Assembly (NCBI GenBank): GCA_008360955.1
Contig: LUCM01009878.1
Coordinates: 15,405 to 79,404, forward strand
Reading direction: 5' to 3'
Length of the DNA stretch: 64,000 nucleotides
Source of the DNA: Fasciolopsis buskii
Lineage: Eukaryota > Platyhelminthes > Trematoda > Plagiorchiida > Fasciolidae
Within the stretch, counting starts at the first letter, position 1, and each line of letters starts with the position of its first letter. This document shows positions 10,961 to 22,700 of the stretch, piece by piece. The notes below the pieces were generated by a model that was not told where the DNA came from, made no database searches, and was given only the letters and a program-made list of their open reading frames with translations. The position numbers were made by a program, and so were the translations under genes.

Positions 10961-11959
10961 AGCAGAAAAAATCCTGGATCACCTAGGTTGACCAATGCCT
11001 TGGAAAACACAAAAATGATTCAATGGTCTTAATATAAATGGATTAGCAAAAACCGACGTAAGACGGATTCAGCGATTTTCAAATTAGATGACTGGGAAGG
11101 ATGTAACTGAAAAAGGAATGTAGTCGGTTTCCTTTTGGTCAATATTCAGTGGGTGCCCAGTTCATCCTCAGTCAGTTATCGCCTCAAACTTGACATCGAA
11201 TAACAAACTTGCCTCGGGATTAGTAAACGCGTCTGGTTGCGAATAAGCATGTGGCAACCTGAAAACTCCAAACCAAGCTAAGGAAACCTGCCCATGCACT
11301 GCAAGGAAATTCATATTGCTTCGCAGAGTTCTACTCAAGCGAAAATATTTTTACACCGATGATGCGTAATCTATCGACGAGTATTTTGGAAGAGGCTCTT
11401 CACTGCTCTAACTGGACCGAAGTTTTCAGAATAGCTCAAACAGTTCGGTAACAGTTTTCGGAATACCTAAACTAGCAATGATGCGCCCATTGCAAAATAT
11501 CGATCGAAAGGCAATAAGCTGATGAACTAAATACAAGCGAAGACATTTCAAAAGCACGGACATAAGAGACTGTGACACTGAGTTATATCACCTAGTATCT
11601 CCTCTTCAGAGGATCTCGGGCGCTCCAGGTCGGCGGTTTGACTGAAACTGTACCAGCCATTACAATGGCCAAACTTTTATGCGATTGAGCTAGGTAATAA
11701 ACTGACCATCTTGACTCATCTTCAAACCAATATCAACAACGTATATTAACGCGGACCATCTTCGGAAATGTAAAAAAAACGTCCACATTTATTGACTTCT
11801 AAAAATTTAAGTTCAGGCCCAATATCTTAAATCGAACCTCTGCTACTGATAAGATTCACTTACTAAATTCGAGCGACATTTAAGAAGATACTTGTGCTCA
11901 AACATTGACAGCCTTTGCACTTGTTCTGTCCACAAAAGACTTATGAGGAGTCAAAATAC
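10961..11959. other. No recognised feature
   Basis: About 1 kb between two RTE fragments. No coding frame, repeat unit or RNA gene could be supported on either strand. Confidence 0.4.
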
Positions 11960-13720
11960 GACAACTTTGATGAGGTGTGACGGCTTCCATGACGCCATGA
12001 TCCGGCGAAATATACGAGACCGCTTACCTCGGGACATCATTGGGTAGAGGTCTAACGAAGTAGTCTCATGATGCTCTGCATCGGATTGGGGATTGAGGTG
12101 AGCTGGTAAACCAATCGGAGAAATGAAAGGAACAACAATGGATCCAGGTAGATGTACCTCGGCTCGACCAGCATTCTCGGTTGAGTTGCGGATAGGTTAT
12201 AGTGAGGACCAGACTTTTGATGACTAACCTAATCGTTCTCCTGATTAGCGACTGGATTCTCTAGCAGCACCGGTCCACAGACCCCCACGAATCGTACAAA
12301 CAATTAATTCCACACTGCGACAGTCGTCGCACAGGACGGTCAGAACCAGGTTACCAATTGCTTTGTGCAGGGTGGGTAGCGCCCGCTCACAGCCCCGTGC
12401 TAGTTTAAAGCCCGACCGTTTGTGGGTGAGATTAGGCCAAAGTGGGTCTCTCATTTACGCCTCCAAGTGAGCCAGCGCATGAAGATACCAATAATTTATT
12501 GGAAACGGAAGTGAACATGGAGATGGATTCTCTTAAAAGGCATAAGGCAGACGGACCAAATGGATTTTCCCCATACTTCGTTAAGGAGGATGGCGACGTG
12601 TTGATATCACGTTTGAAAAGAACTCCTAGGGTCATCCTCGACGAGGGGAGAAATTCCTAAAGACTGGTGTGAATCATTGATTGAAACATCTGCAAGAAAG
12701 GCGATAACTTGTCGCGAAAATGGGATAAACTACGCTGGAAAGAATCCCACCAAAAACGCCCACGGGCAATACTATCCACTGATTATTTGGTACTCGCAGA
12801 AGATGCAAGCGTGATAATAAAGCTGGTTTCCGTCTCGACGAGGGTTGTAGTGACCAGATCTTCACTCAGAGACGAATGATTTGAAAGTGGTCTCTCACTG
12901 AAAGACTTTCCAGAAAAATTAATCTCACTTATCGAGTCTCCATTTTCGAACAGCCGAAATAGAGTTCATAATTACGGCCATCTTTCACTCGAGTTCCCCA
13001 CGACAAGGGATGCTTCCTTCACTCTTACTTTTCGGTTTTGTCATTGCGATCAGTATGCAGTTTTATTCTCCTGTCAGAATAGTGAGATGGGCAGATGTCT
13101 GAGTCAAAATAGGTGGACGATGTTGCAAGCCTTTCTTGACCGTCTGAATGGCAACTATTGCCAGATTGTATGGGCTCAAAAACTCAACATGTATTTGTGG
13201 AGGAGGGGCAGAACTGGATGTCTCACCAAGTGGTCGTATGTTGGATGAAGTTTCTTCACGCATACGGAAAACTCGATTGAAATTTACCAACTTGATGCGC
13301 CTGTGGCGTCTACGTGGCAGCCGGCTTCGGATCAAAGGCCGACTATTCACAGCAGAATCGAGGTCGGTATTGCTCTAGGGCTCAGAAACACGGCCTTTGC
13401 CAACATCATCTGCTCAGACTTTCGACGTTCGAACACCGATGTCTTTGCAATAGTGGCGAAATATTGTAGGATCATTTTATAGAAAATGAGAGGTTAGGCG
13501 TAAGGTACTTAGTCCTAGAGTTCGGCTTTTAGAAGAGCCAATGAATGCGGATAAATTAAGGTAGTTGGGACACGTTTTGCATATGCCCACAGAACGATTG
13601 TCTCGATGTATCCTCCTAGGTAGGTTATGGGTCGAGGTCTGTCAGGATCGGATTGTACAGCTTTGTTTGAATTAACCATTCATACCAATTTTAGCGCCTT
13701 TGAATTATGGGGACATGGCC
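11960..13720 (+). mobile_element. RTE-like LINE with internal deletion: 5' UTR joined to RT and C-terminus
   Basis: 11965-12440 is the same 5' UTR as 6715-7145, including the GACGGCTTCCATGACGCC-like and GGGTAGAGGTCTAACGAAGT blocks. It passes at about 12440 into RT sequence without the endonuclease: MDSLKRHKADGPNGFSP, RLDEGCSDQIFT, and much later LDEVSSRIRKTRLKFTNL, RLRIKGRLFTAESRSVLL, ending near LGHVLHMPTERLSRC at about 13600. Many stops and frameshifts make it non-functional. The RT core between about 12870 and 13150 is eroded. Confidence 0.82.
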
Positions 13721-14889
13721 ATCTTCGTAACATTGTCCTTGTGATTAAGCACTGACAGTGAGATAACTTTGGACCTAATCAGTCATTTCGTGAGCCGTCT
13801 GCGACGATTAGACTAATGTAGTGGTAGCATGTCTGCATGTACCCACAGATCCACAACTATCTGCTGGAATGTTGTCGGTGCCGGACAATGCATCCTGTTC
13901 CGCGCGACCAAGGGCTCCAAATGATTCAGGGTGATGTCTCCGGCTCCGAGGTGGCTTCTCGCCACGACCTCTTGAAATGCTTCTAAACGACTGTGCGCCT
14001 CGGAAAACCTCAGCTAAGGAAACCCCACACGTGGCAGAGGAGTTCGCATCACAGTAAGCAGACGAAAACGAATGCTTGGCGCTCTTAGAATATACACGCT
14101 TCGGACTGCGTACGAAGCGTGTATATTCATGTCTATCGCGAGCTGTGGCCACGGAGTGGTACTGGGCCACCGGGATGTTTGACCTCATCCGAAGGTTGAA
14201 CGAACTGATCAGTCATTCGCCGAGTGCCAGTGGGCTACGGACCCCGCGCATCGTCCTGCTGCCTATCAGGGCAGAATTCAGTACTAATGTTCACATCTCC
14301 GGGCTGAGGATAAGGGGAGAGCTACCATTCAAAGGATTAGCCGTGGAAAAGTGGGCTCACGTCCATCGAATAAACGGTAGTGGACAAGCAGTGGCAGTTT
14401 GTAGGGTGAAGCAGGTTTTTGCCTGACAAGCATTCTATTTAAAGGAATACCATTAAAGTCCGCTGGTGGCACTGTGACGTGACTAGTGCGACCCGCCAAA
14501 TAAATAAGGCCATTGCCCCTGGTCGTGTTCCACTGACCGCCCAAGATTTTCCGAATTGGCTTAAGAACCGATCAACTGACTCGCTTGAAATGACTGTTTT
14601 CTTGCAGACCGCACCTGGCTGCGCAGAGGATGGAAGTGCATCTTCGAATAAAAATCGCCTACTCTAGACCGAGAGACTGAGTAGTACAAGAACCCACAAC
14701 ATACTATGAAAATGAATGATCTTCGGACGGACGTTTCTAGCTCTTTTCTCATTCACGAATATGGCCTTCCACCGTATACAACTTTGTTGATCTACTGGAC
14801 TCGTATTGATATTATCCCCACCCGATTCCCTCACACTCATCAGGAACTGCAGTCGGTCATGCTAGTGGTAGTGTCACTGAAATAAGTCC
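13721..14889. other. Unassigned stretch between RTE fragments
   Basis: Apart from the hairpin at 14088-14128 I cannot assign this sequence. A 126-codon minus-strand frame (13808-14188) and a 116-codon plus-strand frame (14076-14426) overlap the hairpin. Both look compositionally biased rather than coding. Confidence 0.35.
14088..14128. other. Perfect 16-bp hairpin
   Basis: GAATATACACGCTTCG (14088-14103) is followed by a 9-nt loop and its exact reverse complement (14113-14128). It stands in an otherwise unassigned stretch (13721-14889). Confidence 0.9.
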
Positions 14890-15690
14890 TGTTCCGGTTC
14901 TCTTCCGTTCTTTCCCAGATAGCATCCAAATCGCAACGAACCCGCTTCTGCCGGCTGACGCATCTCTTCGAACTCTACGCCCCTTTAAACTAGCCACATT
15001 CAGTGTGCGGACACTGATGGATGTAGACCAACACGGGTCTTTTGACCGTGTACAGGAGACCCTAGCGATCGATGTGTGATGCATTTGAGATACTCACATT
15101 TAAGACTCCAGCTCTGTTGTGCTACTAAAATCCCCGTCTAGTCCTTTCGTAAAATTTCGTCTGCATCTTTCTGGGGACCCTGAGGCTGCAGCTCCTCGTG
15201 TTGTCGGCATTGGTGGCTCCCAGTGAGAAGGCTGAGGATGCACTATTTGAATGAATCACAATCGACAGCCGGCTATACATGAAAACAACGAGAAGTTCGT
15301 GTAAAGTAAATAAAATCGCTACTCTTCCATCGGCTCACCTTACTCGTCAACAGACGACAGCCCGGAAACAGTGGGCGACACTTTCTATCAATAGCTGCAC
15401 AACCTCAAACCCGTAAAAACAACCGGTGACATGGTGGATTTGGTAGAAAACACGAATGCTCGGAAACGCCCGCACTACCCGCTTCTGTGATTTCAGGTTT
15501 TGGAGAGGGGTAACTCATGGAGGTATTTTATTCCTTGTAGATCCTGTCATGAGACATTTGAAGACTTCCAGTCCTAAAAACGTTTTTCACGAAAGGTGGG
15601 GACCGTGACCCCATGTTACATAGTTGGTGGGAGCACAAAAGCAAATACAACACGGGGCTCAGTTCTCTGAGACTATGAGCACAATCCCAA
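14890..15690 (+). mobile_element. RTE-like LINE fragment: endonuclease domain
   Basis: RPFKLATFSVRTLMDV, an altered SETRIQD block, VKFRLHLSGDPEAAAPR, then SPYSSTDDSPETVGDTFYQ and KTTGDMVDLVENTNARK follow the start of the RTE endonuclease (FNVRTLM, SAYAPTD, DIVVVAGDFNAQ in better preserved copies). Stops and frameshifts are frequent. From about 15325 onward it is nearly identical to the reverse complement of 16525-16860. Confidence 0.8.
15325..15650 (+). repeat. Left arm of an inverted repeat (RTE endonuclease)
   Basis: Pairs with 16530-16860 in inverse orientation. The arms are almost identical over roughly 280 bp and diverge at their inner ends (about 15595 and 16590). The spacer is about 0.9 kb. 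Confidence 0.85.
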
Positions 15691-16099
15691 CAGGCGCTGA
15701 GCACATGACGGCACAGACACGGGCTCGACACTGCCCCGTAATCGCACAATGCTGGACACGATGCCGGCAGTGAATATAAAATCAACGGAAATGCCATGTT
15801 TCACGTTACTTTCATGTCGATCATGGGAGTCCGGTGACTTGGAGTCGTCGGACGTTGTGATGGATGTGTTGGCCTTTTGCGTGTACTGGCTGTGTGACCC
15901 ACAAGGGCCAAATTAATTTTTGTTAAATCGTGGCGGAATAATGCTTAAGCTTAGCGATACGCTTCCATTCATCAATCAACTGCTGTAACCTGACGTTGGG
16001 TTCTTGGTCAAAATTTGACAGGAATCACTTTCTGAAATCCTCGTACCTGTGTATTCGTAGGTTACAGATGAGGGCAAGAAGACTCATCTGCAGAATTCT

Positions 16100-16520
16100 C
16101 GGCGTTTTTGATTGCGGAATGCGAACTCATTACCAAACATGACCAAGTGGGAACATGTGTGGTTATTTACCATTACAATTTTCCGGATGTTGAAGAGACG
16201 GCCATGTCTTCTCCTACTTTTATAAGGATTCTAATATCTTTTCCTAAAACTGTATCGGTTCCCATTTTCCCGTTATTTCGTTTCCCGTTAATTAAATGAT
16301 CGACATGCCTCTCCACTACAGCACGCTGATTGGTCAGCTTCATGACATCCGCATTAATTCGCAATGTTGGAGGCCAGACCTGGCCTAAGACCATATAAGA
16401 GGGTGGTGATCCGAGCCTATTCGACGTATTTTTCTGCCTAACTTGTTGGCAGTCGTGCTATTCATCAATACACGCTACTCTTGGGGCTCCATCTTCTGTG
16501 TTCAGCCACCAGAAGGCCTA
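16100..16520 (+). mobile_element. Possible LTR-like promoter segment
   Basis: Between the inverted arms lie a GATTGGTCAG box (about 16329) and, about 60 bp later, CATATAAGAGG (about 16391), then pyrimidine-rich sequence. This order resembles the promoter part of the solo LTRs in this window, although the sequences differ. I could not find matching ends or a target-site duplication, so this is tentative. Confidence 0.3.
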
Positions 16521-16524
16521 GATT

Positions 16525-16870
16525 GAATCGTGTGCGCCGTGTTTGTTTTTGTGCTCACACCAACACGGTGTCCAACCTTCATGGAAAAAGTTTTTAGGAC
16601 TGGAAGTCTTCAAATGTCTCATGACAGGATCTACAAGGAATAAAATACCTCCATGAGTTACCCCTCTCCAAAACCTGAAATCACAGAAGCGGGTAGTGCG
16701 GGCGTTTCCGAGCATTCGTGTTTTCTACCAAATCCACCATGTCACCGGTTGTTTTTACGGGTTTGAGGTTGTGCAGCTATTGATAGAAAGTGTCGCCCAC
16801 TGTTTCCGGGCTGTCGTCTGTTGACGAGTAAGGTGAGCCGATGGAAGAGTGGCGACTTTTAACGGGATAA
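16525..16870 (-). mobile_element. RTE-like LINE endonuclease fragment, inverted arm
   Basis: The minus strand reads SSIGSPYSSTDDSPETVG then DTFYQ, the same endonuclease segment as the plus-strand copy at 15325-15650. Both copies share the stop after FYQ. This marks an inverted duplication of an already dead fragment. Confidence 0.82.
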
Positions 16871-16970
16871 TTGTTTACTCGTTTAGTTGTTGCATTCATC
16901 TTTGTCTTCCGCAGATTGAGCGGATCAGATGTGGTTAATTGTATTTCGATTATTAACGACTTGCACACCC

Positions 16971-17990
16971 CGAGAAACAGCCATATTGTGTGAGTGTTGA
17001 CGAGTTGGCAGAATGGTAAAAATGGGATGATTTTGAACGAGCTGTGCTAGTTGGAAAACGTGGATGTCGTTTTGCCAAGAAAAATAAAAAACCTACTTAG
17101 CATGCCAAGGCAGCAAAGCCTACTGGCTTCCATGGTGAAAACGGAAGTTTTCTTCTTTGACCCATAATCGCATTCTATACATACATATGTCTGCAATCAA
17201 TCCGGCTATTATGGGAAAACTGTTTGGGGTAAAAAACGAGAATGAAGAGAAAAAAGATGATCGTCACCCGTCAACGTTTACGCCTTCGGTTGCTCAATTT
17301 ATCCCGTGGTTCCTCAGCCGGACAATATATATGTATACACACACAGTTAGGCCAATAGAAGATTATTCCTCTCGCCCTGCATGAGGGGTAAAATAACCGC
17401 ACTTGTAGGAGTGCATGCGTTTTCACGTGCGCCTAAGTGAACGTTATATTCTGACATTGGCAAGTCAATGTATACCTTAACTTACGAACGGAAAATTGTG
17501 CTCACCCACTGATAGTAGGAAGTACACCTTTAACCCCATCTATATGTATGTGGGTAGTTATGGCCAACGATACCCTTATGACTAACCATGCATTTGCCTG
17601 TGGAAGGACGGATTTCTTACAATTCCATTGTTACATTTGGCAATGTGAACGGATTGCCGATAAACGAGATCCAACCTTTCTGCGGAAGAACAGGAACTCC
17701 TGCCGTTTTAGCGAACTTGAAAGAGAACACATGTACCCTAAGTCATACAATAAAGCGGTCACCGGATTAAACGATCTTGGAAATCGGTACAGTTAACCAG
17801 ATAGTGGTGGCATCAAAGCGGCCGACGGGGCGTTAACGTCAATTGTGTACCTCCTGCAGTTCTTCTACTTTGCATCCACGTCGTTTGCCTTGGGTCCTCT
17901 TCTTCCGTCTCACGTGACCTTGGGCTCTTTGGAATGAAAATAGTAATTGTGAATGAAAAGTCATATTAACCCTGTTGAATTCCATGTGTT
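16971..17990. other. No recognised feature
   Basis: AT-rich unique-looking sequence. Several short open frames overlap without any family resemblance. Confidence 0.35.
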
Positions 17991-18164
17991 ATTTACCTAA
18001 TGCACCCAGTAACTGCACGCAAACGTCGGTTCCAGGTTCAAGTAGCTTGCGCACTGGAAGTTAATACAACCTTGACAAACGTCGTACTACACCCATTCCG
18101 AGTGGCAAATACTATCCGGCCCGAAAAAAACGCAAATCGAACTGCACGTTCCCGTTAAATAAGA

Positions 18165-18395
18165 CGAGGAGTGCCCTGTTCGCGTAATAAGTCGTTCACG
18201 CGGATGACACCGGTACCGTCATCTCGCTGGCGAAACTTTCGCCCGAGACTGTTTACATCACCGACTGTCACCAGACGGATAAAACTTTCCCTTGCTTATC
18301 GGCAAACCATTCTGGCACCGCCGAAAATTTCTTTCACGTTCATGACGTACGCCTCCTGCTCGGTAGTTATCTTTCGATTCCGCAAGTGAGAACGG
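18165..18395 (-). pseudogene. Protein-like stretch of unknown family, with one stop
   Basis: One minus-strand frame reads TTEQEAYVMNVKEIFGGARM, a stop (TAA), then SFIRLVTVGDVNSLGRKF and RDDGTGVIRVNDLLREQG. It looks like real protein: balanced composition and one interruption in about 70 codons. I do not recognise it. The spacing faintly recalls a small OB-fold or degenerate EF-hand protein, which is not enough to name it. It could be a processed pseudogene. Confidence 0.25.
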
Positions 18396-19799
18396 TCACG
18401 CGATCAGTGGAAGGAGTGACTGTGGTGAAGGCAACATCCAATCACCTTGTATTGTCTAATCACTGCAAGCAACATGACGAAGACCTGAAAGGTCATATTT
18501 ATAAACCTGAAAATGAAGATTATTTGAAAGGAGAACGGACTGACCTGCGGCCGCGTAAATATCCACGACGTTTGTGGATGCAGCACAATAATGAGAAAGA
18601 GAAAAGAGAAGGGAGTGTGGATGCTCTCGGAGCCAATTTTTCGGGGCAACACTGTGATATTTATAAAATACCGTCATTATATGACGTTGAAAAACTCGAA
18701 AATCTAGCAAAGTATATCAGAATTTTCTAAGCAGCGATGTGACTCGGTACCATTTTTTCCGAAAACTGGGGCTGTCGTACTCGAACATAGATCTACAACC
18801 CGTTCGAACGCTTCCAATGATATGTCGCAAACGACAGCCAGGTAATCCGTTCTACATTTAAACAGCGGGTTAGTGAGATATTGATCCATATATTTTATGC
18901 TATATGGACTCCTATGTAACGTGATGCTTTGTCCCTTGAGCGACACATGGCATCAAACGCAAAGTGATCGCCAGCGTTCTTGCCCTGTGGGCAATTCACA
19001 ATCTTGAAAATTTGTGCTAAATACCTACTTTTCCTTCTGCGTTTCATTTGGTAAAGTAATAGTCCCCGAAGCGCCTGTGCATAACTCCTTCCTTGCTATC
19101 GAGCCGCCATCGTGTCTGCTAAGCGTTGGATGTTTGCGATGCAATCCATATCCTTGCGTTAATTTGTAGCCTTAGAGTGTGCTCAGCACTCTGGAAGTGA
19201 ACGCACTCGCACTTCGTTCACGAACAGGAACGCCTCCCTTCGAGTGCATAATATTGTCTTAAAATCTCTGATGATTACTCTTCTGGCCCTGCCGGCCGAT
19301 ACCTGACATCGCCTAAGTGACTGCAAGTTATGCTTTCGATATCCCATGAATCCTTGACCAGTGACATGCTATGCAGTGGCCCATCGCCAAACGGGCAGCG
19401 CTTGTCGTCATCAGATGACATCTTTCAAGGTTGAGTAGTAGAGCTTAGCCAGCCGAAAATTTTTCGGCCGTCTCTAAATCCTGGTAAATACCTTCTGCTA
19501 GTTGAAATCATCCGTAAATATGGAGCAAAGCTTAGCCATTTCCTGTTCCAGGACATTTACAAATTAAAGGAACAGAACGAGGTCCAAACATCCGGTCCCA
19601 AGGTATTCTGCTTGCAAAATCTTCTGACCCGGATGCTCATCTACCACCGGGATTGTAAGGCTACGAGTATTAAAAAATTTTCCCACAAACTGCTCGGCCG
19701 ATCGAGCTATATAGAAAGCTAGCAGTCTATGTCCTAACATAAAATGACTTACGGATTCGGCTGGTCAACCGGGGTGGCCTTTTTTGGAAGGCATATACG
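18396..19799. other. No recognised feature
   Basis: Open frames here (for example 18386-18730, plus) have no recognisable motif. No repeat with another part of the window was seen. Confidence 0.35.
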
Positions 19800-22700
19800 C
19801 ACTTTAACTCTTGGGACTTGTTTTCGCATCCCAAGCTGACATTTTTTACACATACATGGCATCAGCCTTCATTGCATCAACTCCACTCTCACACTTGGCA
19901 TAGGCGGCCCATGCCCCATGGGACTTGTGACCGTTGCGATAAACATAACCATCTTCGGGACACAATCGCTCTTTCTATCCTAAGGTTTCACCAAGATGGA
20001 TGGCGCTCAGTGAAATGACACCAGTTAGGTGCAGTAATCCTCTTCATATTTCAAGCCACCAGAACCAACCGATGAGTCTGATCTCCCTAGGGTCCATAAG
20101 GGCCTGGTGCTGCATTTTTCAGATCCCCTTCTTGATTGCGGCCAAGTTTCCGGCGATTTGTGCTCGTGGTACCACATGTCTTGCGGCCAACATCACTTGC
20201 AGTATGCTGCAATTACTATTTCTCATGAGTCCATAATTACCACAGAGCAAATATCAATAATGTTTCTGGTTATCACTGGGCTTACCATCGATACTTGCTG
20301 CTTAACTCAAAACCCAGTAGCCTGTTTAACTTGCTGAACCAGGCAATGAATATAGAGCCGTGAATGGAACTCCTCACCGGCAGCAAATCTAGTTGCGCTC
20401 CCCCATACCCAGGAAAATTCAGGGAGGTCAAGGTATCCCTGTACACCCAATAGTTAGGTTTGCTCGTCAACTTCTCTGGCAATCTCACCAGCGCCCAATC
20501 ATCCGTCTTGTTTTTCTAGGGGGGCCGTGAATGCAACTCATTCTACCAGGCTTCATACGTAGGCAAACGTGACACAGAGGACCTGCTCATTTGGAGTAGC
20601 TCGAGCAACCGAAGCATCAAGTTTTATATAATCCGAGAGAACGAGTGGCAAAATCCATCCCCCTTGTGTTTTGTCAACCACATTGTGCTTCAGATGGACG
20701 AAACTGCCGGGGATAAGACAGAACGGTCTTTTTCCGATCACATTTTGGTGATAGCAACAATTATCTATCAGTGAATTCCTCGCATTAATTCGCTTCATTT
20801 CTTTTGCAGACTGATGGCCTTAATGTACCATAGTTTTGTAACCAGTGCCATTTATGCTTTCACTACACGCCTTGCGCATCAGTATTTTGACTCTTTATTT
20901 GCCTCATCCAGGGATTCTTGAGCTTGCCTCAACAAGGTGGTTCCATTAGGTGACGTACTGTCGTTTTGGGCCCACAGGCTTTTATCCGCCCACTTGCCTC
21001 GATCCAGGTTCTCGAAAAAGGGCACTCAGGTTCCATTCCTGGTAGCTGGAATTGATGGTGCGCATTTTTAACCATTGGCCCGTCTACTTATTTCTCTGTT
21101 TTACTTGTTTCTACTCCTTCAAGTATCATCCTGCCGGCCAACCTCCATGTTTGACTGAGGATGTTTAGTTCATACCTTCATGTTTTTTACCCCGTCCTCC
21201 TTCACGGCTCTCTACGATAATATGGTATACTCGGCCTGCTAGTTTCCTGCCACACGAATTCTTTGGATGTATTATCTACAGTTTTAAACTCCTAGTTTTC
21301 TTTTGTGACCTTTTGCGGTCGAGATCTCTACCCAACCAAGCTAGGACATACCCAGGTACCACAGCCCCCTAAGACATCAGTCAATTGCAAAATTCTTTAC
21401 ATTCCTTTGGTTTCTAGGGCGCCAAGTCCTTCGCAGTTTTAAAAATACTTCCTAAAGCAACTTCCGTATTGCTTTTGGACGTATTAGTGCAGTAAAACTA
21501 TCGCATTGCTAACAGGCAATCACCAAACTGCTCTCCTTGTTCTCAACATTACCAAATCAATTCATTGCCCATCTAGTATTTGCCACCCCCCGCGTTTTTG
21601 CGCACATTTTACCATTAAACATTGCCCTCACTGCGCTTTTAGAGAAAATACGCGACGAATTAAAAGGCAGGATGCTCTCAGCACTCATTTCAAGATCCGC
21701 GCAAAGAAACGGGTTTCAAGTGCGATTGCAACAAGTGGTAAATCGAGCGATATGTTCGTTCACGGGGTTCCTCCCTGCTCGGTGGTTCTGGTTGCTGTGT
21801 GTGACGTGGACATTACGAAAACCACTGACCATGAAATGATTGAATTTCTCCTAAGTCACGTTCAGTCACTGGAAGATATTGTGTGAGGATTATTTCCACT
21901 AACCAACTACCTGTATGCTTGAAATGGCTACATTTCTCAAAGTCTCGAAATAAGTGATTGCTATTTCGATCCTATTGTCAAGGAATATATCACACCCGTT
22001 GACGACGATAAAAATTTCGCAGTATTCAACGTTTCATAAGGTTTACAGCTGCAAGCGATTAAGCCCCGCACACCGCGTGCATGCGACATTTCCGGTTATC
22101 AAGGTACCTTTATTATGCTGCGGAAAAGGTCACAACATTACGACTGTTTTTTGCCCTTCCGAAATTTTTAGAAGCTGGCAGAACAGAGACAAATGCCCGT
22201 GTTGTGCCATTCAAAAATAATAAGATGCATGCTAACAGGACACCCATACAAGCAGAAGCAATCATAAATTCAAGATCGTCATCGGAAACAAGTTTGTGTA
22301 CAGTCGAACGACCTCCTCAACCCTCGGACTTGACGTCTTCTCAATAATTTGGCCTCTCTGAAGCTTTGGACTCCAGCAACACATAAAACATCCGTCTACT
22401 TTGGTGCGTCCGAAACTCTTCTTTCGTCCACTTAGTTAACAACCGTGCCTCAGGCCTCCTCTGATTGCCACGTCTCTAAAAGGTAATGACAAAGTTAGCA
22501 ACATTCTGTATCATGAAGTAGGCAATCCTTGCATACCCACCGAATTCAATGCTGAACAAACAAATGAGACTTAAAGCCCTGTGCTTCACCTTAGGGCATC
22601 AACTTCCCTGAGCTGTGCTAATGACCTCTTCGTAAAGACCACGTCCAGTCTATCCGCTTCTGCGGTCTCCAGCTCTGTTATTCTAACAGCGGCCCCTGCC

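Noticed and set aside
20107..20337. Host PHD-finger gene
   Set aside because: The segment has only half of the zinc ligands, no long frame around it, and lies upstream of LINE remnants in the same orientation, so a LINE ORF1 origin is more likely.
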